Origin: Flexilinea flocculi
Lineage (GTDB): Bacteria; Chloroflexota; Anaerolineae; Anaerolineales; Anaerolineaceae
DNA length: 64,000 nt
NCBI RefSeq assembly: GCF_001192795.1
Contig: NZ_DF968180.1
Coordinates: 1-64,000 of the forward strand
Direction of reading: 5' to 3'
Both the position numbers and the translations under genes were made by a program. Positions within the stretch are counted from its first letter, which is position 1. Each line of letters begins with the position of its first letter. The notes under the pieces are model-generated. The model was not told where the DNA came from and searched no databases. It saw only the letters and a program-made list of their open reading frames with translations. Positions 26,301 to 34,045 of this stretch are shown here, in pieces.

Positions 26301-26823
26301 GACAACTTTTTCTCAATCGGATAATCCTGAACAAAGTCCGAAAAATATTCTGGATGATTGGAATTTGCAGAAAACACAAACCCGGATTTTACATGAAGCC
26401 GGATGGTATGATGTTTCAATCAGCGATCAGATTATTCTGATTCATTGGATCTGCCAATCACTGGATCAGATTAAAAAATGGACACTGGAAACACTGGAAA
26501 CAGATTTAGATCATTTGCTTTTGCGAGAAGATATTCAGCGGTTTTTGAAATTAAACCTCTATGACGGAGTCCTTTGGTTCAACAAGGAATCTGCTGCGAC
26601 ATTGCAGAAACTGATTTGGATGTTGGGTTATTACCAGGATGTTTTCGACGTGCATGGATCAGCTTCGAAACAGATGGAATCCGTTCAACTGATGAAGAAA
26701 GCAGCGGAAATTCTGGCTGCGCGAGTATCCACTTCTGATTTCCATTATAAAGCGCTCCTATCGGGGAAAGCATCCAGTCCGCATTTTGAGAATCTTCAAC
26801 CAGATAATTCCAAAAACGCATGA
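23311..26823 (+). CDS. Large GH13 alpha-amylase-family enzyme
   Basis: This protein of 1170 residues has a GH13 barrel in its middle. The four conserved regions are DMVPNHMGID (about residue 400), IIRFDAAMT with the nucleophile Asp (about 518), LLLAEAFW with the acid/base Glu (about 580) and FMNNPDE (about 640). An alpha-helical N-terminal section of roughly 300 residues and a 400-residue C-terminal section are unassigned. No signal peptide is seen, so it likely acts on storage or imported alpha-glucan in the cytoplasm. Its stop overlaps the next start (ATGA), and a GH57 gene follows, so this is an alpha-glucan cluster. The start may be the first or second of two adjacent ATGs; AGGTGG lies upstream. 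Confidence 0.88.
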   Translation: MMEFHVSHQSRKRYQFDLKMFSYDGNVIFADFMAAREFAQKINGIRIQEGVLPQVYPGVLNALGLVDEILHFMIDSYRREFCPNLQIAAYEWLERNLGQQTLHETLEAFCIEFPPSDVYQAKKTVQEYLSDTNPKGKMNRYEVIEEILVLWITNRNPAAMNPFGELLDEKNLIMHSSYSKVIFELNRFFQTLPKIDDLTLIEYLRLPAITHPDSLFDQLDYMRLHWSVMLGEFLRRLLTSLDWMKEEGKEHGFGGPGPIEIPVYTGPDSSNADEGYEYEAFSQDKEWMPRLVLIAKNTYVWLDQLSKKYGHTISKLNEIPDEELRILRDEGFTGLWLIGLWERSKASAAIKRYCGNPEAIASAYSLADYRIADDLGGEAAFEEFKRKAWRFGIRLASDMVPNHMGIDSNWVIYHPDRFLSLPQSPFPSYTFNGPNLSPDPNIGIYIEDHYYTREDAAVVFQRVDYNTGNVQYIYHGNDGTTMPWNDTAQLNYLSPEVREAVIQTIIQVAKRFPIIRFDAAMTLAKKHYQRLWFPEPGTGGDIATRSEFGLTKADFDKLFPVEFWREVVDRMATEAPDTLLLAEAFWLMEGYFVRTLGMHRVYNSAFMNLLRNEDNAQYRILLKTTLEYDPDILKRYVNFMNNPDEKTAVEQFGKGDKYFGICVLMATMPGLPMFGHGQIEGFSEKYGMEYRKAYWDEPVDQDLLRRHEREIFPLLHQRRRYAEVTHFVLYNFASGYGNVDENVFAYSNYGEERHNLVIYNNRFGDSSGYIKQSVPFMVKNNGDKHMETRTIADSLGLHDDPEYYVVMQDAIRNLSYVQPSQKICHEGFYFDLHAYQYAVFNEIYEVQDDALGTWKKLYQWLNGNGTPDVNDSIQELTLHFVLEPYRNCFHGNKLRWLQSQIGFDRETNNWTEIKNGTWPDFEKLVQAFHTYYDLERSTDGLFTIYTHGIGELLTKPNLKKIPSMLNYNVLLDTLTEMVENNPCLWNIIFVSLQEHLLTTFSQSDNPEQSPKNILDDWNLQKTQTRILHEAGWYDVSISDQIILIHWICQSLDQIKKWTLETLETDLDHLLLREDIQRFLKLNLYDGVLWFNKESAATLQKLIWMLGYYQDVFDVHGSASKQMESVQLMKKAAEILAARVSTSDFHYKALLSGKASSPHFENLQPDNSKNA

Positions 26824-27728
26824 TATTGGTGACGGGTGGAACAGGATTTATTGGACAGGTTTTAGTCCGGCAACTGGTTTCTCTGGGCTATCCGGTGCGA
26901 TTGTTATTGAATCCATCCATGGTTTCTCCGCATATCCCACGAGGTGTGCCGGTCGATGTTGCCATTGCAGGAATTCAGGATGAACGGAATCTTCGTGCTG
27001 CAATGAAAGGAGTCCGCACGATTTTTCATTTAATCGGGACTGAGTGGAACGGCATTAATGCTGATTATCTGAATACGGATATCCAATCGGCTGATATGTT
27101 TTCAAAAGTCGCTTCCCAGATGAAAGTTGAGCGATTTTTTTATCTTAGTCATATTGGCGCTGATAAGTCATCGGCTTATAGTGTGCTGAAAGCCAAGGCA
27201 ATGGCAGAAGCGGCTATTCGTAACAGCGGTGTTCCTTTTACAATTCTTCGTTCAGCGGTTGTTTACGGTCCGGGAGACCATTTTACAGAATCTTTTGCAC
27301 GATATATTCATGCGATTCCCGGGATGATTCTACTGCCTGGAAAAGGAGAGAGCAGAATCCAGCCGATATGGGTTGAGGATCTGGTTACCTGTCTTCTTTT
27401 ATGTCTGGATACTGAAAAAACTGTTTTTCAGACACTGACCATTGGCGGGATGGAAGTCCTAACTATCCATCAGTGTATCGAATTAATCTTATCCAAAATG
27501 GGAAAAAAGAAGCGTATCGTCCATATTCCTCCGCCCGGTTTGAGAACCATAATTGTTGCTCTCGAACAATGGTTTTCAAATTTTCCCCGAATGTATTTTT
27601 GGATGGAATATCTGGCTGAGGATCGGATAACCGCTTTAGACGTCTTGCCGAGAGAATTTGGCCTGATGCCTACCCGGATGAGTCAAAATTTGTCCTATCT
27701 GGAAAATTACAATAATAAATATAGATAA
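26820..27728 (+). CDS. NAD(P)-binding epimerase/NDUFA9-like SDR protein
   Basis: This is an atypical SDR of 302 residues with the N-terminal TGGTGFIGQVL cofactor loop. It carries a downstream FYLSHIGADKSSAYSVLKAKAMAE segment in place of the classical YxxxK. This is typical of the NDUFA9/NmrA-like subgroup, whose members bind NAD(P)H and often have no proven reaction. It is translationally coupled to the GH13 gene (ATGA overlap). The function beyond nucleotide binding is not evident. Confidence 0.8.
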   Translation: MILVTGGTGFIGQVLVRQLVSLGYPVRLLLNPSMVSPHIPRGVPVDVAIAGIQDERNLRAAMKGVRTIFHLIGTEWNGINADYLNTDIQSADMFSKVASQMKVERFFYLSHIGADKSSAYSVLKAKAMAEAAIRNSGVPFTILRSAVVYGPGDHFTESFARYIHAIPGMILLPGKGESRIQPIWVEDLVTCLLLCLDTEKTVFQTLTIGGMEVLTIHQCIELILSKMGKKKRIVHIPPPGLRTIIVALEQWFSNFPRMYFWMEYLAEDRITALDVLPREFGLMPTRMSQNLSYLENYNNKYR

Positions 27729-27855
27729 TAATTATTGAAAAAATATCTAATAGCAAAAAAAAAGGATAAATCGGGAATTTTTTTCGAAAATCTTTTCGTT
27801 TTCTGCTTTATCGACTATAATCGGGTCATAGTCTAAAAGATAAGGGCGTTGTTTA

Positions 27856-29247
27856 ATGAAGAAACAAGCTTTTTGTGTCCATGGACATTTCTATCAGCCT
27901 CCGAGAGAAAATCCATTTACCGGTATGATCCCTGTTGAACCTGGTGCTGCTCCGTTCAGCAATTGGAATGAAAAAATCCTTCAGCAATGTTATCGTCCCA
28001 ATGCTGTTGAGGGTAATTTTGGACGGATCAGTTTTGATATTGGCCCGACGTTGGCGACCTGGATGGAAAAGAGCAATCCAGAAGTGATGCAGATGATTGT
28101 CGATCAGGAGCGTTCGGTTTATGAGAAATTCGGCGTCAGCAATGGAATGGCACAATCCTACAATCACACCATTCTGCCGTTAGCCACCCGAGAAGATAAA
28201 ATTACTCAGGTTAAATGGGGAATTGCTGATTTTGAGAACCGCTTCGGTCATGAACCGCTTGGTATGTGGGCGCCGGAAACCGCGGTGGATACAGAAACGC
28301 TCTCCGTTTTTGCTGATTGCGGAATCCAGTATACGATATTGGCTCCATGGCAGGCGAAAACGATTACCGATCTGGACATTTCCAAACCATATTGGGTGGA
28401 TTTGCCAGGAAATCAGCGGATTGCGGTTTTTTTCTATGGCGCAGGGATCAGTTCGAAAGTCAGCTTTCTTCCGGAAAGCACGGTCAATGCTGATGGTTTT
28501 GTTTTTCATGAATTACTGCCATTTTTCCCCGAGAATTCCAGAAAGGAACGGTATTATCTGATCGCATCAGATGGTGAATTATACGGTCATCATCAACCAT
28601 TCCGTGACAAATTTCTGGAGTGGCTGACAACCGGTGCGCTTGAGAATCATGATCTGGAGATTATTTTTCCGGCAGTCTGGCTTCAAAAATTTCCACCGGA
28701 AAAGAGTATCAAGATTCGAGAGAATACATCCTGGAGCTGCCATCATGGCGTGAAACGCTGGGCGACCGTATGCCCCTGTTCGGAACATGGTGAATGGAAA
28801 GCCCCACTTCGAAGGGCTTTCAATAAGATTGCTGAGATCATCGATTCTGAAATGCAGGAAGCGCTCAAGCCTTATGGATGGGATCTGCTCGATTTCCGCA
28901 ACGAATATGCCTCGGTTCTGACTCATTGGGAAACACCGGAAGAATTATTGGAACGACTGATGGAAAAAAGACTGGATGCAATTGAAGAAACAAAATTTGT
29001 AAAACTGATGCAGTCACAATATGAGCGGCAACGCATGTTTACTTCCTGCGGCTGGTTTTTTGGTGATTTTGACCGTTTAGAAGCACAAAACGATATCTCT
29101 TATGCTGCACGTGCAATTGATCTTCTTGAACAAGCTATCGGAAAAGAATACCGTAAACAGGTGGGAAAATATTTATCAAAAGCAGAAAGCTGGAATTCCG
29201 GACTAAAAGCCAGCACAGTTTTTAATAATATGTTTAAAGTAAAATAA
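27856..29247 (+). CDS. Glycoside hydrolase family 57 protein with partial DUF3536 region
   Basis: This 463-residue protein starts with the GH57 signature CVHGHFYQPPRENPF. It continues through MWAPETAVD, with a Glu typical of the GH57 nucleophile region, and ASDGELYGHHQ. The part after about residue 290 (SWSCHHGVKRWATVCPCSEHGEW) is the start of a DUF3536-like module, which is normally much longer, so the protein is shorter than many relatives. GH57 enzymes hydrolyse or branch alpha-glucans, which fits the GH13 gene nearby. A TATAAT lies at 27816-27821 in the preceding 127-base gap. Confidence 0.87.
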   Translation: MKKQAFCVHGHFYQPPRENPFTGMIPVEPGAAPFSNWNEKILQQCYRPNAVEGNFGRISFDIGPTLATWMEKSNPEVMQMIVDQERSVYEKFGVSNGMAQSYNHTILPLATREDKITQVKWGIADFENRFGHEPLGMWAPETAVDTETLSVFADCGIQYTILAPWQAKTITDLDISKPYWVDLPGNQRIAVFFYGAGISSKVSFLPESTVNADGFVFHELLPFFPENSRKERYYLIASDGELYGHHQPFRDKFLEWLTTGALENHDLEIIFPAVWLQKFPPEKSIKIRENTSWSCHHGVKRWATVCPCSEHGEWKAPLRRAFNKIAEIIDSEMQEALKPYGWDLLDFRNEYASVLTHWETPEELLERLMEKRLDAIEETKFVKLMQSQYERQRMFTSCGWFFGDFDRLEAQNDISYAARAIDLLEQAIGKEYRKQVGKYLSKAESWNSGLKASTVFNNMFKVK

Positions 29248-29280
29248 CAGTCTGTACTCAGTAATTCGAAGTTCAGACTT

Positions 29281-29381
29281 ACAATTCGAACCAATCGGGA
29301 AATCCTTGTAGTTGAGATGCTTATACACGAAGCATATAAGCCCTCTCAACAACAAGGAATCCTCTTTATATTTCGAATTGT
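29281..29381. repeat. Palindromic element, copy 3 (variant stem)
   Basis: The outer arms ACAATTCGAA (29281-29290) and TTCGAATTGT (29372-29381) are exact complements. The inner hairpin 29304-29357 uses a different stem, CCTTGTAGTTGAGA...TCTCAACAACAAGG plus GCTTATA/TATAAGC, around a CACGAAGC loop. The frame is conserved while the stem sequence is not. Confidence 0.8.
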
Positions 29382-29423
29382 TGATTTCAGCGGAAAAAAG
29401 ATATCCATTTATAATTTCCTGAT

Positions 29424-30986
29424 ATGAAGCTAACAATAAAAATATGCGGTTTATATTTCCTTTTAATATTGGCTTTATCCTGGTCAGAAGTCAGTGCACA
29501 ATCATTGCAGACCTGGATCGATCCGGCATTGCCTTCAAATGGAAAGGAAATGCTTTCTTCTGAGATAAGAATAGCCTCCGACCGAGATACAGCGGATTGC
29601 AGGATCGAATTGGCATCCGATCCGAATCTGGACCCAAACAGCGTTACGATTCGTTGGGTGTATGTACTTGCTGCCCCCTATGCAACCCCGATCGATGATA
29701 TATCTCTGCAAGCAGTACAAAAAGTATGGCATGGTGAGACAGACACTGTCATTTCACAATTTGTACTTGATGAAGAAACTTATCACGTTTTCTCAAAAAA
29801 TTGGGGTGAAGCCGATCCGGATACGGTGAAAGTGCTATCGAAAGATGCGCTTCTGGCTGAGACCTGGCAAAAGGATGCCGTCTGGGCAATTATTCCGTTT
29901 GAAGCGATGGATCCGCGTTGGAAAATGATTCAGGTTGATGGAACCAGTCCTTTTGACATTGATTTTGATCCGGAACGCTATGCGCTATCAGTTGTCTGGC
30001 AGTTCCGGCCGCGAAACAAAATCAGACCATGTGCGTTTTCACTGCCAAAATCGAATTTCGACCGGGGAAAAATGACTTCATTGACGCTGACCGGTACAAC
30101 TGCAATGGTTCGCCAACTGGCATATCATATTGAGGAGGATGGTCTGTTGTATCCCGTAAAGAATATCGCAGCAGTCTTATCCGCCTCAGATATAACGCAT
30201 GTCAGTAACGAAGTTTCCTTTTCGTTAGATTGTCCTCCAGCAGTGCCTTTACGGCGCGAAGCGCGTTTTTGTTCTGATCCGCGTTATATTCGTATTCTTG
30301 AAGCGATCGGCGCTGATGTGATCGAATTAACTGGAAATCACGTGCTTGATTGGGGCACGGAACCGTTTCTCTATTCGCTTGATTTGTATCATAAAAAAGG
30401 ATATCAGGTTTATGGAGGTGGTTTAAATGCCGATGAAGGACAGAAACCAGTGTTTTTTGAACATCATGGGAATCGGATCGCGATCCTCGGCTGCAATGCG
30501 ATTGGACCGGAAAACATACTTGCCGGATCTGATACACCCGGTGCCGCTCCATGTGACCTTGAAAAGATGAAACAGCAGATCACTGATCTGAAGGATGCTG
30601 GCTGGCTGGTTGTTGTTACTTTTCAACATCTGGAGTGGCCTTATTATGATGTGACTCCTCTCCAGAGTCATGATTTCTATGAAATTGCAGAAACAGGTCC
30701 GGCGATTATCAGCGGCAGCCAGGCACACATTCCTCAGGGCATGACATTTGTGGGAAAAACTTTCATCCATTTCGGCCTGGGCAATTTATTATTTGATCAA
30801 ATGTCCGATGTGGAACGTGATTCGTTTTTTGACCGGCATTATTTTTATGACGGACGTTACATCGGTAATGTATTAGAAACGATTCGACTCGAAAATTATT
30901 CTCAGCCGCGCTTTCTGCAGGCTGATGAGAGAGAATCATTTCTTGCGATGATCTTTGATACTTGTTCCTGGAATCGAGTTTTTTAA
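29424..30986 (+). CDS. CapA-family (PGA_cap, metallophosphatase-like) exported protein
   Basis: This protein of 520 residues has a Sec signal peptide (hydrophobic core KICGLYFLLILALSW, cleavage near VSAQS). It has an unrecognised N-terminal region of about 200 residues and then a CapA domain with NEVSF, ELTGNHVLDWG, GGLNADEG and GSQAHIPQG. CapA proteins take part in poly-gamma-glutamate capsule export or related surface functions. No capBC genes are nearby, so the role is open. Its stop overlaps the next start (TAATG), and trxB follows in the same run. Confidence 0.82.
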   Translation: MKLTIKICGLYFLLILALSWSEVSAQSLQTWIDPALPSNGKEMLSSEIRIASDRDTADCRIELASDPNLDPNSVTIRWVYVLAAPYATPIDDISLQAVQKVWHGETDTVISQFVLDEETYHVFSKNWGEADPDTVKVLSKDALLAETWQKDAVWAIIPFEAMDPRWKMIQVDGTSPFDIDFDPERYALSVVWQFRPRNKIRPCAFSLPKSNFDRGKMTSLTLTGTTAMVRQLAYHIEEDGLLYPVKNIAAVLSASDITHVSNEVSFSLDCPPAVPLRREARFCSDPRYIRILEAIGADVIELTGNHVLDWGTEPFLYSLDLYHKKGYQVYGGGLNADEGQKPVFFEHHGNRIAILGCNAIGPENILAGSDTPGAAPCDLEKMKQQITDLKDAGWLVVVTFQHLEWPYYDVTPLQSHDFYEIAETGPAIISGSQAHIPQGMTFVGKTFIHFGLGNLLFDQMSDVERDSFFDRHYFYDGRYIGNVLETIRLENYSQPRFLQADERESFLAMIFDTCSWNRVF

Positions 30987-31600
30987 TGGATCTGAAAAAA
31001 AGATTCTTTCGTTTATTATGGGTTCTGATCTTAATCATCGGCGTTGTATTGATGATTTATTTGGCTCAAAAAAAGGCGGACAATCCGGAAGCGGTCATCC
31101 GAAAATTTTTTGATGCCATTCGCACCAATCAACTGCAGGAAGTCTCCAATTATCTCGTAACCGATGATTTCCAAGTAGAGGAGCCTGCAAACGCTCTTGG
31201 AAACGCGATTCGTTCTAATATTCAGATCATAAAAATCGATTCTATTGTCAGTTCAGACAACGCTGGTTATACTGCAGATGTAACCTTGGAAGTTTTGGAT
31301 GTCCGGCAGATTATGAGCCGGGCAACATTGCAGATGATGCTTTTAAGTCAGGGAAAAACCGATCAGGAGAAATTCGATGCTGACCGCGAACTGTCAGCAA
31401 TCTATGATGCAATCCTGGGAAGTGGTTCACTCCCTAAAAAACAGACATTCTGCAATCTCACACTCGAAAAAAAGAATGGCAGGTTGAAGATTCTTCCGAA
31501 TGAATCACTCCAAAAAATACTGGACGGAGAAATGTCTGAAAATCTGCAGTTTATTGAAACAATTATGAAAAATGGGGCGACGGATCAAAATGACAACTGA
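30986..31600 (+). CDS. Membrane-anchored protein, possible NTF2-like domain
   Basis: This protein of 204 residues has one N-terminal membrane segment (LLWVLILIIGVVLMIYLA). It is followed by an extracytoplasmic domain beginning NPEAVIRKFFDAIRTNQLQEVSNYL, the pattern of DUF4878/NTF2-like lipoprotein domains. The start is the ATG at 30986, sharing a base with the CapA stop; an ATG-like start at 30962 would overlap more. The end overlaps the trxB start by 11 bases, so it sits in a tightly coupled three-gene operon. The function is unknown. Confidence 0.7.
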   Translation: MDLKKRFFRLLWVLILIIGVVLMIYLAQKKADNPEAVIRKFFDAIRTNQLQEVSNYLVTDDFQVEEPANALGNAIRSNIQIIKIDSIVSSDNAGYTADVTLEVLDVRQIMSRATLQMMLLSQGKTDQEKFDADRELSAIYDAILGSGSLPKKQTFCNLTLEKKNGRLKILPNESLQKILDGEMSENLQFIETIMKNGATDQNDN

Positions 31601-32516
31601 AAAAAATAAAATACCTTGCAAAGTGCTGATCATTGGCTCCGGGCCTGCCGGACTATCTGCTGCAATTTATACGGCACGAGCCGGTTTGGAGACGATTGTT
31701 CTGACAGGTCCAACGCTGGGCGGACAGATTTCTCTGACATCGGAAATTGAGAACTATCCAGGTTTCCCTGACACCTTATCGGGCGTGGAACTGATTGAAA
31801 AATTTCAAACTCAGGCAGAGCGGTTTGGCGCCAAATTCGCTTATGATTCTTCCATCCGAGTTGATTTTTCAAAACGACCTTTTATGGTTGAAGCGGAAGG
31901 AGCCGTTTATTTTCCGGAAAATGTGATTTTAGCTACCGGATCAAAAGCGATATCGTTGGATATTCCGGGAGAAAAAGAATTTATTGGACGTGGTGTCTCC
32001 TATTGTGCAACCTGCGACGGTTTTTTCTATCGGGGGAAGAATGTTGCTGTCGTTGGCGGAGGAAACTCTGCAGTTGAAGAAGCGATTTTCCTGACACACT
32101 TTGCCAGCAGCGTAACGATTGTTCATCGTCGGGATTCTTTGCGGGCTGACCAAATAATTCAAAAAAGAGCGATGGAAAACCCGAAAATTCATTTTCTCTG
32201 GGACACTGTCATCACGGAGATAAGCGGAAAAGACCGACTGGAAGAAGTTCATATTAAAAATATTAAAACTGGAGAGACCGGGACAATGGCTTTTGACGGT
32301 CTGTTTGTTTTTATCGGCAATAAACCTGTCTCCGACCTATATGAAGGTCAGCTTGAGATGGAAAATGGTTTCGTGAAAGTCGATCCGTATATGCGGACTA
32401 ATATTCCTGGCGTATATGCGGCAGGAGAAACGACGGATGCATATTATCGTCAGGTTATTATTTCAGCCGGACTGGGAGCAATGGCTGCAATCTCTCTTAT
32501 TAAGGAAAATAATTGA
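31590..32516 (+). CDS. trxB: Thioredoxin-disulfide reductase
   Basis: This flavoprotein of 308 residues passes electrons from NADPH to thioredoxin. It has the FAD motif IGSGPAGLSAAIY, the redox pair Cys139-Cys142 in SYCATCDGFF, the NADPH motif VVGGGNSAVEEA and the C-terminal GVYAAGE. The start is the ATG at 31590 inside the end of the preceding gene. No thioredoxin gene is next to it. Confidence is high on family; a ferredoxin- or F420-dependent variant cannot be excluded by eye. Confidence 0.93.
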   Translation: MTTEKNKIPCKVLIIGSGPAGLSAAIYTARAGLETIVLTGPTLGGQISLTSEIENYPGFPDTLSGVELIEKFQTQAERFGAKFAYDSSIRVDFSKRPFMVEAEGAVYFPENVILATGSKAISLDIPGEKEFIGRGVSYCATCDGFFYRGKNVAVVGGGNSAVEEAIFLTHFASSVTIVHRRDSLRADQIIQKRAMENPKIHFLWDTVITEISGKDRLEEVHIKNIKTGETGTMAFDGLFVFIGNKPVSDLYEGQLEMENGFVKVDPYMRTNIPGVYAAGETTDAYYRQVIISAGLGAMAAISLIKENN

Positions 32517-32605
32517 TTTAGGGAACCAAATCAAACTGAATAAAAAAAAGAGAACAGATGGATGTTCATCCAATAATTTGAAAAAAAGAATCAATATGGA
32601 AAAAC

Positions 32606-32648
32606 TTGTTGTGATGTTTTTGCACAAAGCACAAAAACATCACAACAA
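32606..32648. repeat. Palindromic element, copy 4 (hairpin core)
   Basis: TTGTTGTGATGTTTTTG (32606-32622) pairs perfectly with CAAAAACATCACAACAA (32632-32648), 17 base pairs around a 9-base CACAAAGCA loop. The right outer arm is ATTATTTCGAATAATTA. It lies between the convergent ends of trxB and the glucokinase gene. Confidence 0.85.
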
Positions 32649-32700
32649 TATAGAATTTTCCTATTATTTCGAATAATTATCTATCAGCACTCTCTAAATT

Positions 32701-33672
32701 TTATTTTTGAATTCGATTTTCAGCCCACATAGAAGCGCCGATAACACCTGCATTATTGCCTAATTCCGCCTGAACGATTTCAATTCTGTCCATAGGAACA
32801 AGGAAAACGCGTTCTTGAATGGCTTTTCGCATGGGAGCAAACAACAGTTCGCCCGCCTGTGCTATTCCACCGCCAATCACGATTTTCTGCGGTTCCAATG
32901 TCACGATTGAGTTCGCTATGGCGATTCCGAGATAATATCCGGCATTTTCGTAAATCGTACGGGCTATCGTATCCCCTTTCATGGCGGCGTTATATACTAC
33001 TTCCGGAGTCATTTTATTCAGATCATAGCCAACCATTTCTCCGAGGATCGTGGTTCCGCCATGAGAAATTGCTTTCAGAGCAGCAGCTTTTATTGCAGGA
33101 CCGGATGAGTATTGTTCCAGACAGCCATGATTACCGCAATTGCAGAGTGGCCCGTTTGGATCCACTGTCATATGTCCTAATTCTCCTGCCTGGCCGGAAT
33201 TGCCGAGAACAAGCTGATTATTGACGACGATTCCGCCACCGATTCCTGTCCCAAGCGCATAACAAACCAGAGACTGACAGCCTTTTCCAGCTCCAAACTT
33301 GAGTTCACCCCAGGTGATGGCACGTACGTCATTTATCAGAAAGGCAGGAATGCCGGTTTTTTCTTTGATAATTGGGGCAACTGGAACGTTAATCCAATGC
33401 CCCGGCAAATTGGTGATGAACGTCGTCAATCCGCTTTCAAAATCCATCATCCCTGGAACACCGATTCCGATTCCTTGAATGTCGTCCGATTTCAGTTTCG
33501 ATTTTTCGATAATATCTTTGAAAAGATTTGCCATTCGCAGTAAAACTGCTTCATAACCTTCATGTGCCATCGTCGGGATTATGGTCAGGCTGTTGACTTC
33601 TCCGGTCACCGAGTTGACAACTGCTGCCCGTAAATTTGTACCACCCAGATCACAACCAATAAAATAACCCAT
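32701..33672 (-). CDS. ROK-family glucokinase
   Basis: This 323-residue sugar kinase probably phosphorylates glucose at C6 with ATP, which would feed the products of the alpha-glucan enzymes into glycolysis. The N-terminal phosphate loop GCDLGGTNLRAA, the catalytic Asp in FLINDVRA, GTGIGGG and the zinc motif CNCGNHGCLEQ are present. The start is the ATG at 33672 with GAGG six bases before it; a GTG at 33687 is less likely. ROK members also include other hexose kinases, so specificity is inferred. Confidence 0.9.
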   Translation of the reverse strand: MGYFIGCDLGGTNLRAAVVNSVTGEVNSLTIIPTMAHEGYEAVLLRMANLFKDIIEKSKLKSDDIQGIGIGVPGMMDFESGLTTFITNLPGHWINVPVAPIIKEKTGIPAFLINDVRAITWGELKFGAGKGCQSLVCYALGTGIGGGIVVNNQLVLGNSGQAGELGHMTVDPNGPLCNCGNHGCLEQYSSGPAIKAAALKAISHGGTTILGEMVGYDLNKMTPEVVYNAAMKGDTIARTIYENAGYYLGIAIANSIVTLEPQKIVIGGGIAQAGELLFAPMRKAIQERVFLVPMDRIEIVQAELGNNAGVIGASMWAENRIQK

Positions 33673-34045
33673 TTCAGCCTCGATCACAAAAAAGATAAAA
33701 AAGATTTCTTAATTCTTCTTGCAAGTATTTATAGAAATAACTGCGATATTGCTATTTATTCTACCCGATTCCAGCCTGATCTTAAAACTTTCTTCTATCC
33801 TGGTCCAGCAGTTCGAAATATAAACCAACCTTTCGAATCAATCGAGAAAACTTGATATTGTATTTTTCCCTCTGTATATAACCAATAAAACAAATACCTT
33901 TTCCTCAATCCAAAAAAATCCGCAGTTCAAACAACTGCAAATGAATCGAAAAAACTCCTTTTTACATTTTTTTTACAGTTTCAATCTCAATCCCTTTACT
34001 TTTATTTTGTATGATTGATTTAAATTTGAATAGGAGAAAAAGAAA
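33673..34045. other. Intergenic region before the PstS-like gene
   Basis: No gene is seen. It holds a decayed palindromic-element copy near 33812 (CAGTTCGAAATATAA...TTTCGAATCAATCG) and, at its right end, a candidate phosphate-regulation site and a TATGAT -10 (34010-34015) for the binding-protein gene. Confidence 0.5.
33961..33977 (+). promoter_or_regulatory. Candidate PhoP-type direct repeat
   Basis: TTTACA occurs twice with a 5-base spacer (33961-33966, 33972-33977). This is the spacing of PhoP boxes in low-GC Gram-positive bacteria (TTAACA-like, 11-bp period). A third, slightly out-of-phase TTTACT lies at 33995-34000. The run is T-rich, so chance is possible. Confidence 0.35.
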
